NCBI GenBank assembly: GCA_949752745.1
Contig: OX457024.1
Coordinates: forward strand, 108,926,287 to 108,990,286
Length of the DNA: 64,000 nucleotides
Reading direction: 5' to 3'
Origin: Protula sp. h YS-2021
Taxonomy: Eukaryota; Annelida; Polychaeta; Sabellida; Serpulidae
Below the pieces are notes generated by a model. It ran no database searches. It was not told where the DNA came from and saw only the letters and a list, made by a program, of their open reading frames with translations. Within the stretch, counting starts at the first letter, position 1; the number at the start of each line of letters is the position of its first letter. A program made the translations under genes and the position numbers. Below, piece after piece: positions 28,979 through 38,235 of the stretch.

Positions 28979-30078
28979 CTTTGAATGTCTGTTTCTTTCA
29001 CCCAACTGTTAAACTTGTTTGGCCAACCTAACCACTTGACAAATAATTCTTTCACACCTCCTCGCCTTTTACGTGTTTTCAAGACTTTTTCAATTCTGTA
29101 CACAGATTCAATATCTTTGGTCACTTTCTGCAGTTCTTCCTCATAGAAATGCCCATCAATATCTTCGTCTAAAAAGTCTTTCACACGATACAAATGTATT
29201 CCCTGCTTCTTACAACGATGTGTGACAATGAAGACTTCTTGCGTCCATTTAACGTGATAATCCCGTTGAAACACATATTTAACGTGGGAAATGCGCACAT
29301 AATCGCCAATGTTGAACTTGTACTTCTTCTTCTTCTTCGGTTTCAATTTTAGTTTGTCGACATACATATACTTCCACACTTTCGATTCGTTGTCTTTGCG
29401 AATCTCGGCTGGAGCATACTTATTCGGGAGGGAGCCATGAGGTCTATGGTTGTAGTTGTACACCAAGTCTGGAAGGATGTCTAAGTAACGGTAAGTTTGA
29501 TTATGTAGAAAATACCGATACATCATCCCCTTTAGAGTACGAATGACTCTCTCAGCAAAGTTGGCTTTGGTTTCATTCTTTGTGGTATAGGCATGAATGC
29601 CCTCTTTCTTCAAAAATGCTTTGACCCATCTGTTTTTAAATTCCGTGCCTTTATCGGACCTTAGAGTGCGTGGCCTTCGGGGTGTGTCATGAAAATTTTT
29701 TTGAAAGGCTTGTATGACGCTGGTATGTGATTTATTAGGGATTGGCTGTACCCACACATATTTGGAAAACACATCAATGACAATGAGTAAAAAGCGTGTG
29801 CCATCATTATAAGGAGCTATGTTTCCCATATCAGCCAAATCCACATCCCACATGTCATCAATGCCTCGTGTAATCACACGTTGTCTTTTGAACCTGTATT
29901 TGACAGGTTGGAGTAAACTGAATGTATCTTGGTCCTGTAGCCATTTCTTCACTTGCGACTGTGTCACGGGTTGATCATGTTTTCTTAAGATGTGATACAG
30001 TTTGTAAGGACCAGCAAATGCCCCGGGCTGTCCAGGTTTAAAGTACATATTGGTCAAGTAGTCTTTCCACGTCGACAT
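28975..30078 (-). CDS. Polinton integrase with C-terminal chromodomain, 367 aa
   Basis: Start at ATG 30078 (MSTWKDYLTN). The rve catalytic core has the acidic triad in WDVDLADM (about D78), RSDKGTEF (about D141) and NFAERVIR (about E174). A linker with KKKKKYKFNIGDYVRIS leads to a chromodomain-like end (YRIEKVLKTRKRRGG, LFVKWLGWPNKFNSWV) at residues about 323-365. The chromodomain may direct insertion by binding a histone mark. The 6-bp target duplication is this enzyme's signature. First gene of the integrase block. Confidence 0.95.
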   Translation of the reverse strand: MSTWKDYLTNMYFKPGQPGAFAGPYKLYHILRKHDQPVTQSQVKKWLQDQDTFSLLQPVKYRFKRQRVITRGIDDMWDVDLADMGNIAPYNDGTRFLLIVIDVFSKYVWVQPIPNKSHTSVIQAFQKNFHDTPRRPRTLRSDKGTEFKNRWVKAFLKKEGIHAYTTKNETKANFAERVIRTLKGMMYRYFLHNQTYRYLDILPDLVYNYNHRPHGSLPNKYAPAEIRKDNESKVWKYMYVDKLKLKPKKKKKYKFNIGDYVRISHVKYVFQRDYHVKWTQEVFIVTHRCKKQGIHLYRVKDFLDEDIDGHFYEEELQKVTKDIESVYRIEKVLKTRKRRGGVKELFVKWLGWPNKFNSWVKETDIQR

Positions 30079-30118
30079 GGTCACACCGAATGAAAAACCA
30101 CCTTCTCAACAGAACAGC

Positions 30119-30124
30119 TTTATT
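30119..30124 (-). terminator. polyadenylation signal for the Cys-rich small genes
   Basis: AATAAA on the - strand about 37 nt beyond the stop of the 110-aa ORF and upstream of the integrase. Confidence 0.65.
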
Positions 30125-30160
30125 ATTTAACCGTCAACCAAAACTTAACTCCACAAGTTT

Positions 30161-30493
30161 TTACAAATCAAGTATAGATACAATGGTGTGAATCACTGGA
30201 GACCATTGGTCTTCAATGAATACTAGCCAATGACTGAGTTCATCAAGTGTTATCGCATCTACACCATATTTCTCACAACGCTGATTTGCATTCTCTAACA
30301 CTTTATCTAAATGAATATAATATTTAGCTTCATTCCAATAAGTATAGACACATGCAAAATGACAAGTATGTTCTGAACACTCTTCAAGTTGGCAAGCAGG
30401 ACATACTAAACAAGCAAACTTTTTTACAGCTAATAACATTTCTTCACAATAAGCTTTTTGCACAATATATTGTCTCAGTGTCATGTCCGCCAT
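30161..30493 (-). CDS. Cys-rich small protein, 110 aa, unknown
   Basis: MADMTLRQYIVQKAYCEEML opens a protein with a clustered Cys/His region (CLVCPACQLEECSEHTCHF) that could bind zinc, and a Trp-containing C-terminus (HWLVFIEDQWSPVIH). No family recognised. A TATA motif lies about 240 nt upstream. Confidence 0.6.
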   Translation of the reverse strand: MADMTLRQYIVQKAYCEEMLLAVKKFACLVCPACQLEECSEHTCHFACVYTYWNEAKYYIHLDKVLENANQRCEKYGVDAITLDELSHWLVFIEDQWSPVIHTIVSILDL

Positions 30494-30523
30494 GATACAG
30501 CGCTCTATCTAGCGCGCTCTCTC

Positions 30524-30775
30524 TCACTCAGTCTTTAGAGTCCCCACACTCTGCACAAGTTTGTCAAGTTCAGTTTGGGGTTCTCCACGTCGCCACACCC
30601 GTGAGCGTGAGCGGACTGGTGAGCGGCTGAGTGAGCGTTCTCCACGTCTCCACACCCGTGAGCGGACTGGTGAGCGGCTAGGCGGCGATGGCGGCGACGG
30701 CTGAGTGAGCGGTGATGGTGGAGGCACAGTCTCTTTTATACCCCGGTCACACAACAGTTCCACAAGATTCTCCAT
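30524..30775 (-). CDS. doubtful Pro/Ser/Arg-rich ORF, 83 aa
   Basis: ATG in perfect context (TCACCATGG), MENLVELLCDRGIKE, then repeats SPVRSRVWRRGE twice. Part of the repeat may be non-coding promoter sequence: TATAAAA (30734-30740) lies inside the ORF. Either a small gene or the leader of the next one. Confidence 0.35.
   Translation of the reverse strand: MENLVELLCDRGIKETVPPPSPLTQPSPPSPPSRSPVRSRVWRRGERSLSRSPVRSRSRVWRRGEPQTELDKLVQSVGTLKTE
30734..30740 (-). promoter_or_regulatory. possible TATA box upstream of the 110-aa gene
   Basis: GGTATAAAAGAGA on the - strand resembles the TIR boxes (TATAAAAGAG). The following 200 nt are a GAGCGGACTGGTGAGCGG repeat. Confidence 0.5.
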
Positions 30776-30879
30776 GGTGACTTTTTTACTCTAACATGTC
30801 TTCCTCCTGCAATAAAATATGTTTTAATATATCTGCTGCTTCTTCTATCTTCTTCTTTCTTTGTTCACGTTGAAACCAC

Positions 30880-31326
30880 TCACATAAAATTAAATTTGCT
30901 AGAAAGAAAAACATTGCTGCTTGCTGCCGCTGCTGTGCTGTGCTGCTGTGCTGAGTTAGAGTTGTTAGAGTTGTTAGTGTTAAAAGGGGTTTGGCTTACC
31001 TGACAAGGCTGACAAAGCTGCTCGGTTTCTTCTTCCACCTCCTCAAATCCACAGCAATCTCTCAAATAATCCACCACGGTGTAATATGCTTCTACATCAT
31101 TGCGGGCAGAATAGAGTGCAGAATCAAAGTCAAAGTCAGGATCTTCTTCGAGTCCAATTGTGGCACATTCTCCAAGAAATCGTGAATAGAGTTCAGTCAC
31201 ATCAAGACTGTGATGTACAACATCCCAGTAAGCGTCCAAGTGATAAAGCTGATAGTCTGGAGTGCCGCAGCAAGCAAGTTTAGCAATCATCAAGTCAATA
31301 TAAGCTTTTCTAAAACATGCGTCCAT
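30880..31326 (-). CDS. acidic small protein, 148 aa, unknown
   Basis: MDACFRKAYIDLMIAK begins a mostly helical, acidic protein (LEEDPDFDFDSALYS, GFEEVEEETEQ) with a CQPC pair and an Asn/Ser/Ala-rich low-complexity tail encoded by trinucleotide-like repeats. No LxCxE motif is present, though the acidic layout recalls small early proteins of DNA viruses. Lies 33 nt after the 209-aa ORF. Confidence 0.6.
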   Translation of the reverse strand: MDACFRKAYIDLMIAKLACCGTPDYQLYHLDAYWDVVHHSLDVTELYSRFLGECATIGLEEDPDFDFDSALYSARNDVEAYYTVVDYLRDCCGFEEVEEETEQLCQPCQVSQTPFNTNNSNNSNSAQQHSTAAAASSNVFLSSKFNFM

Positions 31327-31359
31327 CTTTGCAGTGTGTGTGTGTGGTGTGTGGGGCTT

Positions 31360-31989
31360 CTACTGTGCTTCACAGACCTTAAGTACTCCACACTTGCCGC
31401 AGAAGTTGTTTGGTTCACACATCATGCAATTGTACTTGTGGCAGTGGCAATCATAATCCTCCATATATCCGCAAGCACCGCAATAGTCGCACGTAAGTCC
31501 AAGTTGATTCTGTACATCCATATTCTCCAACTGAATTTCAGCCTGTCTTTTCTTGGATAACTTTGACACCTTCATCCAATCATACTTTTGCAGCTTGATA
31601 AGAGTTATGACATGACATTCCGTACATGGTAACAAGACTGAGTTAATGTTATTCATCTCCTGAAGCAATGTCTCCCATTCACCATCATCCATGTTGATGT
31701 ACTGCGTATATCCTTGCCCGTGAAGTAGTGTTGTATGTGCAAAAGTTATATAGCGCTTGCCCAAGATTGGAATGACTTCCAGCCACTTTGTTTCCGTTAA
31801 GTATAGTTTGAAGCCAATGGTGCGTAAATCTCTAAATCTCTCACACACAATCTTCCACGAAGATGGTGATAAAGCAACCCAGCTCTCTCCACGTTTGATT
31901 CGTAGAAATTGTCCAAATTTTCCATGTTGCACAGTAACAGTTATGTTTGCACTAATTTTAAAGCTGCTTGTCTTCTTCTTCTTCTCCAT
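31360..31989 (-). CDS. tandem PC4-like domains plus Cys-rich zinc tail, 209 aa (paralogue A)
   Basis: Start at ATG 31989 (MEKKKKTSSFKISAN). Two beta-rich units, ITVTVQHGKFGQFLRI ... LSPSSWKIVCERF and FKLYLTETKWLEVIPI ... INMDDGEWETLLQEM, each end in the W-x-x-L helix seen in the + strand PC4-like ORFs. Then C-x2-C pairs (CTEC) and a dense tail (CDYCGACGYMEDYDCHCHKY, FCGKCG) able to bind several zinc ions. Paralogue of the gene at 32108-32815. Predicted DNA- or RNA-binding regulator; function unproved. Confidence 0.65.
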   Translation of the reverse strand: MEKKKKTSSFKISANITVTVQHGKFGQFLRIKRGESWVALSPSSWKIVCERFRDLRTIGFKLYLTETKWLEVIPILGKRYITFAHTTLLHGQGYTQYINMDDGEWETLLQEMNNINSVLLPCTECHVITLIKLQKYDWMKVSKLSKKRQAEIQLENMDVQNQLGLTCDYCGACGYMEDYDCHCHKYNCMMCEPNNFCGKCGVLKVCEAQ

Positions 31990-32107
31990 GGTTATACAAT
32001 GAAATGAAAACTTCACTCCCTTTATGTCTAACTATCTACCCAAACATATTACAAAGTTTTGAATTCACTTCAACTCATTCATCGTGGAATCGAACAAGTT
32101 CTAGCTT

Positions 32108-32815
32108 CTACTTTACTTCACAGACTTTAAGTACTCCACACTTGCCGCAGAAGTTGTTTGGTTCACACAACTTGCAATTATACTTGTGGCAGTGGCAATG
32201 ATAATCCTCCACATATCCACAAGCACCACAATACTCGCAGGTAAGTCCAAGTTGATTTTGCACATTCATGTTATCCAACTGAACTTCAGCCAGTCTTTTC
32301 TTGGATAGCTTTGACACCTTCATCCGACCATCCTTTTGCAGCTTGATGATCGTTTTCTTGTCATGACATTCCTCACATGGTGATAGGGCTGAGTTGATGT
32401 TGTCCATCTCCTGAAGCAGTGTCTCCCATTCACCATCATTCATGTTAATGTGATGTGTGTATTCTTTCCCTTCAAACCGTGACGTGCGCACAAAACTCAC
32501 ATAACGCATATCCAAGTATGAAATGACTTCAAGCCACTTCGTTTGCGTTAAGTATAGTTTGAAGCCAATGTCTCGTAAATTTTTCAAGCTCTGGCACACA
32601 ATCTTCCACAAAGATGGTGAATAAGCACACCATCTCTCTCCACGTGTGATGCGTAGAAATGGCCCATATTCTCCATACTCCACAGTAATGGTTAAGTTAG
32701 CACTAATTTGAAAACTGCTGCCGCCGCCCTGGCTGCCGCCCTGGCTGCGCTGCGCTGCTGCCTGCCTGCCTGCCGCCGCTGCGTTGCTTGTTGCGCTCCT
32801 TGTCTTGTTCTCCAT
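32108..32815 (-). CDS. tandem PC4-like domains plus Cys-rich zinc tail, 235 aa (paralogue B)
   Basis: Start at ATG 32815, inside the right TIR, behind the TIR TATA box. The first about 24 residues (MENKTRSATSNAAAAGRQAA...) come from the TIR, then Gln/Gly/Ser repeats, then the same two PC4-like units (LTITVEYGEYGPFLRI ... PSLWKIVCQ; INMNDGEWETLLQEM) and zinc tail (CEYCGACGYVEDYHCHCHKY) as paralogue A. Likely the first (early) gene expressed from this end. Confidence 0.7.
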   Translation of the reverse strand: MENKTRSATSNAAAAGRQAAAQRSQGGSQGGGSSFQISANLTITVEYGEYGPFLRITRGERWCAYSPSLWKIVCQSLKNLRDIGFKLYLTQTKWLEVISYLDMRYVSFVRTSRFEGKEYTHHINMNDGEWETLLQEMDNINSALSPCEECHDKKTIIKLQKDGRMKVSKLSKKRLAEVQLDNMNVQNQLGLTCEYCGACGYVEDYHCHCHKYNCKLCEPNNFCGKCGVLKVCEVK

Positions 32816-32880
32816 GACTGCTACACTGTACACTGCTACACTGTACACTGTACTGATAAGGTCCACACACAACCCCCCTC

Positions 32881-32887
32881 TTTTATA
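32881..32887 (-). promoter_or_regulatory. TATA box at the inner end of the right TIR
   Basis: TATAAAAG on the - strand, 66-72 nt upstream of the ATG at 32815; exact mirror of the left TIR box. Confidence 0.8.
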
Positions 32888-35462
32888 CCCAACCATCCGC
32901 TGCTGAGTCAAGCGAGACGCCAACGAAACGAGACGGTGAAGCAAGTGGCACTGGTAGCGATTCCCAGTGGCCCAGTGTGTCCCGTAAGCAGCCCCTCTTT
33001 CACTCGAGACGCCAACGGCGAAAACGCCAAACGTCAAGCAATAATGCTGCTGTGTACATACTCTTCCCCCAGTGTGTCCCGTAAGCAGCCTCTTTCACTC
33101 GAGACGCCAACGGCGAAAACGCCAAACGTCAAGCAATAATGCTGCTGTGTACATACTCTTCCCCCAGTGTGTCCCGTAAGCAGCCTCTTTCACTCGAGAC
33201 GCCAACGGCGAAAACGCCAAACGTCAAGCAAGTGTTGCTGCTGTGTATATACTCTTCCCCCAGTGTGTCCCGTAAGCAGCCTCTTTCACTCGAGACGTCT
33301 CGGCTTTTTGGGGAGGGGTGGGGGGGGGTGGGGGGGGGTGGTCTGACGTGCTTTGCAATGCGGCACCCGTCTCGGCGCACACACCCCCTTTCACTCGAGA
33401 CGTCTCGGAGATTCTTGGGGGAGGGGTGGGGGGGTGGTCTGACGTTTCAACAATGCGGCACCCGTCTCGGCGCACACACACCCTTTCACTCGAGACGTCT
33501 CGGAGATTCTTGGGGAGGGGTGGGGGGGGGGTGGTCTGACATGCTTTGCAATGCGGCAACCGTCTCGGCACACACACCCCCTTTCACTCGAGACGTCTCA
33601 GCTTTTTTTTTTTTTTTTTTTTTTTGGGGAGGGGTGGGGGGGTGGTCTGACGTTTCAACAATGCGGCACCCGTCTCGGCGTACACACCCTCGTTCACTCG
33701 AGACACTCACGCCTTCTTTCCAAAAAAAAAAAAAAACTCTCTGTCTCTGTCTCTCCACACCCCACACACCCCACACCCCGTCTCGGCACACACACCCTCC
33801 TTCACTCGAGAACAACTCTGTTTGGAAAAGTATGCATGAGAATGGGAAATGCTTTAAAACTCTATCTCCACACCGTCTCGGCACGGCACACACCCTTTCA
33901 CTCGAGACACACCTTCTTCTCTCTGTCTCTCTCTGTCTCTCTCTGTCTCTCTCCACACACACCCTTTCACCCCACCCCGTCTCGGCACACACACCCTCCT
34001 TCACTCGAGAACAACTCTGTTTGGAAAAGTATGCATGAGAATGGGAAATGCTTTAAAACTCTATCTCCACACCGTCTCGGCACGGCACACCCCCTTTCAC
34101 TCGAGACGTCTCGGCTTTTTTTTTTTTTTTTCACAAGCCCCCCCCCCCATACCATTCTACCATTGCACCATTCTACAACCTTTCCCAATCCTTCCACCGG
34201 AAACACACTTTTCGCTCGCAATCCCTCGCAATCGTAATCCATGCAGCAGCATCCTTGCATCATATGACGTTTTCTTTCGTCACACTCTCTCGTCTCTCGC
34301 TTGGGGAGGGGTGGGGGGGGTGGTCTGACGTTTCAACGGACGTGCTTTGCAATGCATGCAACAATGCGGCACCCGTCTCGGCGTACACACCCTCGTTCAC
34401 TCGAGACACTCACACCTTCTTCCAAAAAAACTCTCTGTCTCTCCACACCCCACACACCCCACACCCCGTCTCGGCACGGCACACACCCTTTCACTCGAGA
34501 CACTCACACCTTCTTTCAAAAAAAAAAAAAAAAAAAAACTCTCTGTCTCTCTCTCCACACACCACATCCCCCCCACCCCGTCTCGGCGCACACACACCCT
34601 TTCACTCGAGATGTCTCGGCTTTTTGGGGAGGGGTGGGGGGGTGGGGGGGTGGTCTAACGTGCTTGGCAATGCGGCAACCGTCTCGGCGCACACACACCC
34701 TTTCACTCGAGACGTCTCGGCTTTTTGGGGAGGGGTTGGGGGGGTGGTCTGACATGCTTTGCAATGCGGCAACCGTCTCGGCGCACACACACCCTTTCAC
34801 TCGAGACGTCTCGGCTTTTTGGGGAGGGGTGGGGGGGGGTGGTCTGACATGCTTTGCAATGCGGCAACCGTCTCGGCGCACACACACCCTTTCACTCGAG
34901 ACGTCTCGGCTTTTTGGGGAGGGGTGGGGGGGGGTGGGGGGGGTGGTCTAACGTGCTTGGCAATGCGGCAACCGTCTCGGCGCACACACACCCTTTCACT
35001 CGAGACGTCTCGGCTTTTTGGGGAGGGGTTGGGGGGGTGGTCTGACATGCTTTGCAATGCGGCAACCGTCTCGGCGCACACACACCCTTTCACTCGAGAC
35101 GTCTCGGCTTTTTGGGGAGGGGTGGGGGGGGGGTGGTCTGACGTTTCAATAGACCGTGGTCCAGTGTGTCCCGTAAGCAGCTTCTTTCACTCGAGACGCT
35201 AACGGCGAAAACGCCAAACGTCAAGCAAGTGTTGCTGCTGTGTATATACTCTTCCCCCAGTGTGTCCCGTAAGCAGCCTCTTTCACTCGAGACGCCAACG
35301 GCGAAAACGCGATTGGGGAGGGGTGGGGGGGTGGGGGGATGGTCTGACGTTTCACACATTTCGTCATCTCCGCCTGCATTTGCCTGCAGAGCTTTCCAGA
35401 GAGCGGACGTGTCAAAAAAAATATAAAAACGAGTTCTTTACACAGGAACGCCTGGTGGCTTA

Positions 35463-35657
35463 TCATTTTTTCAAAGAAGGATGCGGATTTATGGGAAGAA
35501 GTATATGTGGATTAACAGGCGTTCCTCTACGAGACGTAAAGGGATTTTCAGTATCAACACCCAATTTCACCGCTTTGGTAAGAAAAGAGACATCGCCGGC
35601 TAAAGAAGCATCACACAAGGTCCTCACCGTACCAAAACTAAAATAAACCACAAACAT
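35463..35657 (-). pseudogene. ankyrin-repeat-like fragment, right TIR copy
   Basis: Inverse copy of 15827-16021 with the same 64-codon frame. The two copies are kept together by TIR identity and are not independent evidence of function. Confidence 0.35.
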
Positions 35658-35942
35658 ATAACTTATCTATAACTATTAAGAAATAAGCAAACCGTGTTTG
35701 GTGTATGTATGAGAATGGGAAATGCTTTAAAAAAAAAAAACTCTCTCTCCACACACCCTTTCGACACGTAGACCTTTCACCGGAAACATACTTTCACTCA
35801 CTATCGCTATCGCTCTCGCTATCCTTGCATCAAATGACGTTCTTCTTTCGTCATCGTCAACTCTCCCCTACACTGTCTCCACTACACTCTCTTATCAAAC
35901 TGGGGCAGAACTCTCATGAGAGAGCTGGCACACTTTCATAAA

Positions 35943-36050
35943 TGGGCGAGCTGGCACACTTTTGTGCCAGCTTGCCCATGGGCAAGCTGGCACAAAAGTG
36001 TGCCAGCTCGCCCATGGGCAAGCTGGCACAAAAGTGTGCCAGCTCGCCCA
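35943..36050. repeat. terminal palindromic sub-repeats (3 x 36 bp), right
   Basis: Three units of the same hairpin-forming 36-bp motif as the left end, which has four. Confidence 0.93.
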
Positions 36051-36063
36051 TTTATATCCTACT

Positions 36064-36069
36064 CACAGA
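36064..36069. other. Polinton target-site duplication, right copy (CACAGA)
   Basis: Same six bases as 15378-15383, directly after CCTACT. Confidence 0.95.
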
Positions 36070-37980
36070 CCCCCCCCACCCCCCCCCCCCCCCACACACA
36101 CGCACCTTCCTCCCTCCCTTAATTAAGCAACTGTGAAAAAATGATCAAATTTGTGAAAAATCGGGCTACAAATTCCCCTCTTCCCCCACCCCCCTCTCAA
36201 GCAAAAATAAAAAATCAGGACACGTGACCTGCCCCCGTATTCACAGAAGTTAACTGTACTCCCAGAAAGAAAATCGGTTGATCTGGCTGTGCCACGGAAA
36301 CGATTTTAGGTATATTGTGTTTGTTAAGCAGGTTAAAATTGATTAAATTACTTTCGTGTGAATCAGTTAACTATAGTTGGTATTGAGACAGTTTGTCGAA
36401 AGAAATTTTGTCCAAGGACATTGTGTCGAAAGTGAAACCAAGAGATATTTTGTCGAAATTTATGTAGAACGCGCTACATTATGTTTGCGCCAAATTTGGT
36501 CGTCTCAGCCCTAACCGGCTCAGAAGAGTTCGCGTGACAAGGTTTTCAAATTTCATTGTCCGTTTATGCATGTAAAATGTTAATGAATTTCTAAAAAAAA
36601 TGAGCTGGACCAACTAGACATGCTACAGTATGTCTCTGCCAAATTTGGTCGTCCTAGCCCCAACCGTCTCAGAGGAGTTCGTGTGACACGGTTTTGGCGG
36701 AAAAAAAAGGAATCGTGCGGAAATACTTTACCGAATCGTACGAATTCAGTAAACTATAAAGGTTGAAACTCCCCAAGTGCATTAAAATCAATCAATCAAT
36801 CACTCAATGGGCACAGATCGAAATTATATGTCCCCGGCGATGATTTGAAGCATACTCCAGGAACAGAGGTAATATTGGTGAATACTCCAATGAGAATAGA
36901 GCATTTGTGTTCCGTGTTCTCACAGCTTATGTGTGTTGATATCAAGTAGGAGTGTTTGAGAGTTTGGTGAATAGTTTGACATTCTCGACGTCTGAAGCTA
37001 TAGAGTTGAAGGTATTCGTCCTTTTACTCATATATATTTCTAAAGAAACAATAAAGAAGAAATTGAAAATAAAGGGACGGGGGTGTCGATGGGGGTGGGG
37101 GGGGGGGGGTTTATGGCGTGGTTGTTTCTTATGTTATTTCAAATGTTTATGTTGTGAAATTATGCAGAAAGAAATCGGTAATCTAGAAAGAAAACTTGTG
37201 TCTGTCGGGTGCAATGAAATGTCTGTGATCTTCCCAATGCCCCTGCGGCTGTGAACTGCCGCGCAAAGAGACGTTCTTAACTACGGGCGTGGGGACATAT
37301 TTATATATATATATTTGCTCACGTAACAGCCCTAGCTACCTGCGGTTCGCTTTCATGAATTGTTTGCACATTTCTATTGTATGTCACATAAACCAAATAC
37401 AGATACAAACCTATATGATTTTTGTTGTTTTTATTTCCTTTCTGATTCATAAGCTGACGTCATCGTACAGTAATTTAGTAGTATTAGGGAAGATGAACTA
37501 GGCGTGATCACCAAAACGTGTGTCTTCCAGTGTTTCAGTTTTAAGTTTCAATGCTCGAGAGGTGCGGTGAAAACTGGGACACAGAACAAGTGGATGCACA
37601 TGATAGATATATCCGCACATATCATTATGGATCTCTCCCCCCTCCCACCGTCCCTCTTCGGGGAGACATATATAGGTCTTGGTTTGACCGTCTGTCCGTA
37701 TGTGGTCATGCGCCATCTTTCCTCTAAACCTATTTTATCTAAAGGTTTGCAGTCTTTTACAATGAAAATATTTATTGCAGGTATGGACAGTATTGTTTTT
37801 GAAAGAGCGCTTCCCCTCCTCCTCCACCACCCAAAAAAAACGAATAAAAGTAAAATAACAGGAAATAAACTTGAGGATTAGAAGTGCGTCATAATTGATA
37901 AAAATTGACACAATTCGCATCGAGGTTTTGTCAGTGATAAAAGACACGGCAAATACGACAACGTTGAAGGTGTAGGAGGC
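36070..37980. other. intergenic with an old tandem duplication
   Basis: 36470-36545 and 36620-36700 are diverged copies (GCCAAATTTGGTCGTC, CTCAGAGGAGTTCG, GTGACACGGTTTT). 36388-36460 holds scattered TTTGTCGAAA motifs, related to ones at 38795-38835. No gene is recognised. Confidence 0.5.
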
Positions 37981-37983
37981 ATG

Positions 37984-38235
37984 GTTGTACGCTCTAGATC
38001 GTGGTTGTACGCTCTAGATCGTGGTTGTACGCTCTAGATCGTGGTTGTATGCTCTAGATCGTGGTTGTACGCTCTAGATCGTGGTTGTACGCTCTAGATC
38101 GTGGTTGTACCCTCTAGATCGTGGTTGTACGCTCTAGATCGTGGTTGTACGCTCTAGATCGTGGTTGTACGCTCTAGATCGTGGTTGTACGCTCTAGATC
38201 GTGGCTGAACGCTCCCGGTGGTGGCTGAACGCTCT
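37984..38235. repeat. 20-bp minisatellite, about 13 units
   Basis: Nearly identical copies of GTGGTTGTACGCTCTAGATC, with divergence only in the last two. The homogeneity indicates recent expansion. Confidence 0.97.

Larger units (their letters stand above)
15384..36063. mobile_element. complete Polinton/Maverick (adintovirus-like) element, 20.68 kb
   Basis: The element has long inverted repeats, a 6-bp target duplication, a protein-primed-type B-family DNA polymerase, chromodomain integrase, HerA/FtsK-type ATPase, adenain-like protease, and major and minor capsid genes. This is the defining Polinton gene set and also that of the proposed adintoviruses. The two TIRs are nearly identical and the core genes have no obvious stop or frameshift, so the insertion looks young. 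Genes face inward from both ends: + strand from 18.7 to 24.1 kb, - strand from 32.8 down to 24.3 kb. Whether it still moves or makes particles cannot be told from sequence alone. Confidence 0.97.
32744..36063 (-). repeat. right terminal inverted repeat of the Polinton
   Basis: 3320 bp, inverse copy of 15384-18834, nearly identical except homopolymers and unit counts. Its inner end covers the promoter, 5' leader and first codons of the 235-aa gene. Ends CCTACT followed by the target duplication. Confidence 0.96.

Noticed and set aside
30880..31326. Retinoblastoma-binding (LxCxE) early-protein motif in the 148-aa ORF
   Set aside because: I searched for L-x-C-x-E and it is absent; only general acidity and one CxxC pair recall such proteins.
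37984..38235. CRISPR-like regular array
   Set aside because: Units are contiguous 20-bp direct repeats without spacers, and the DNA is eukaryotic.
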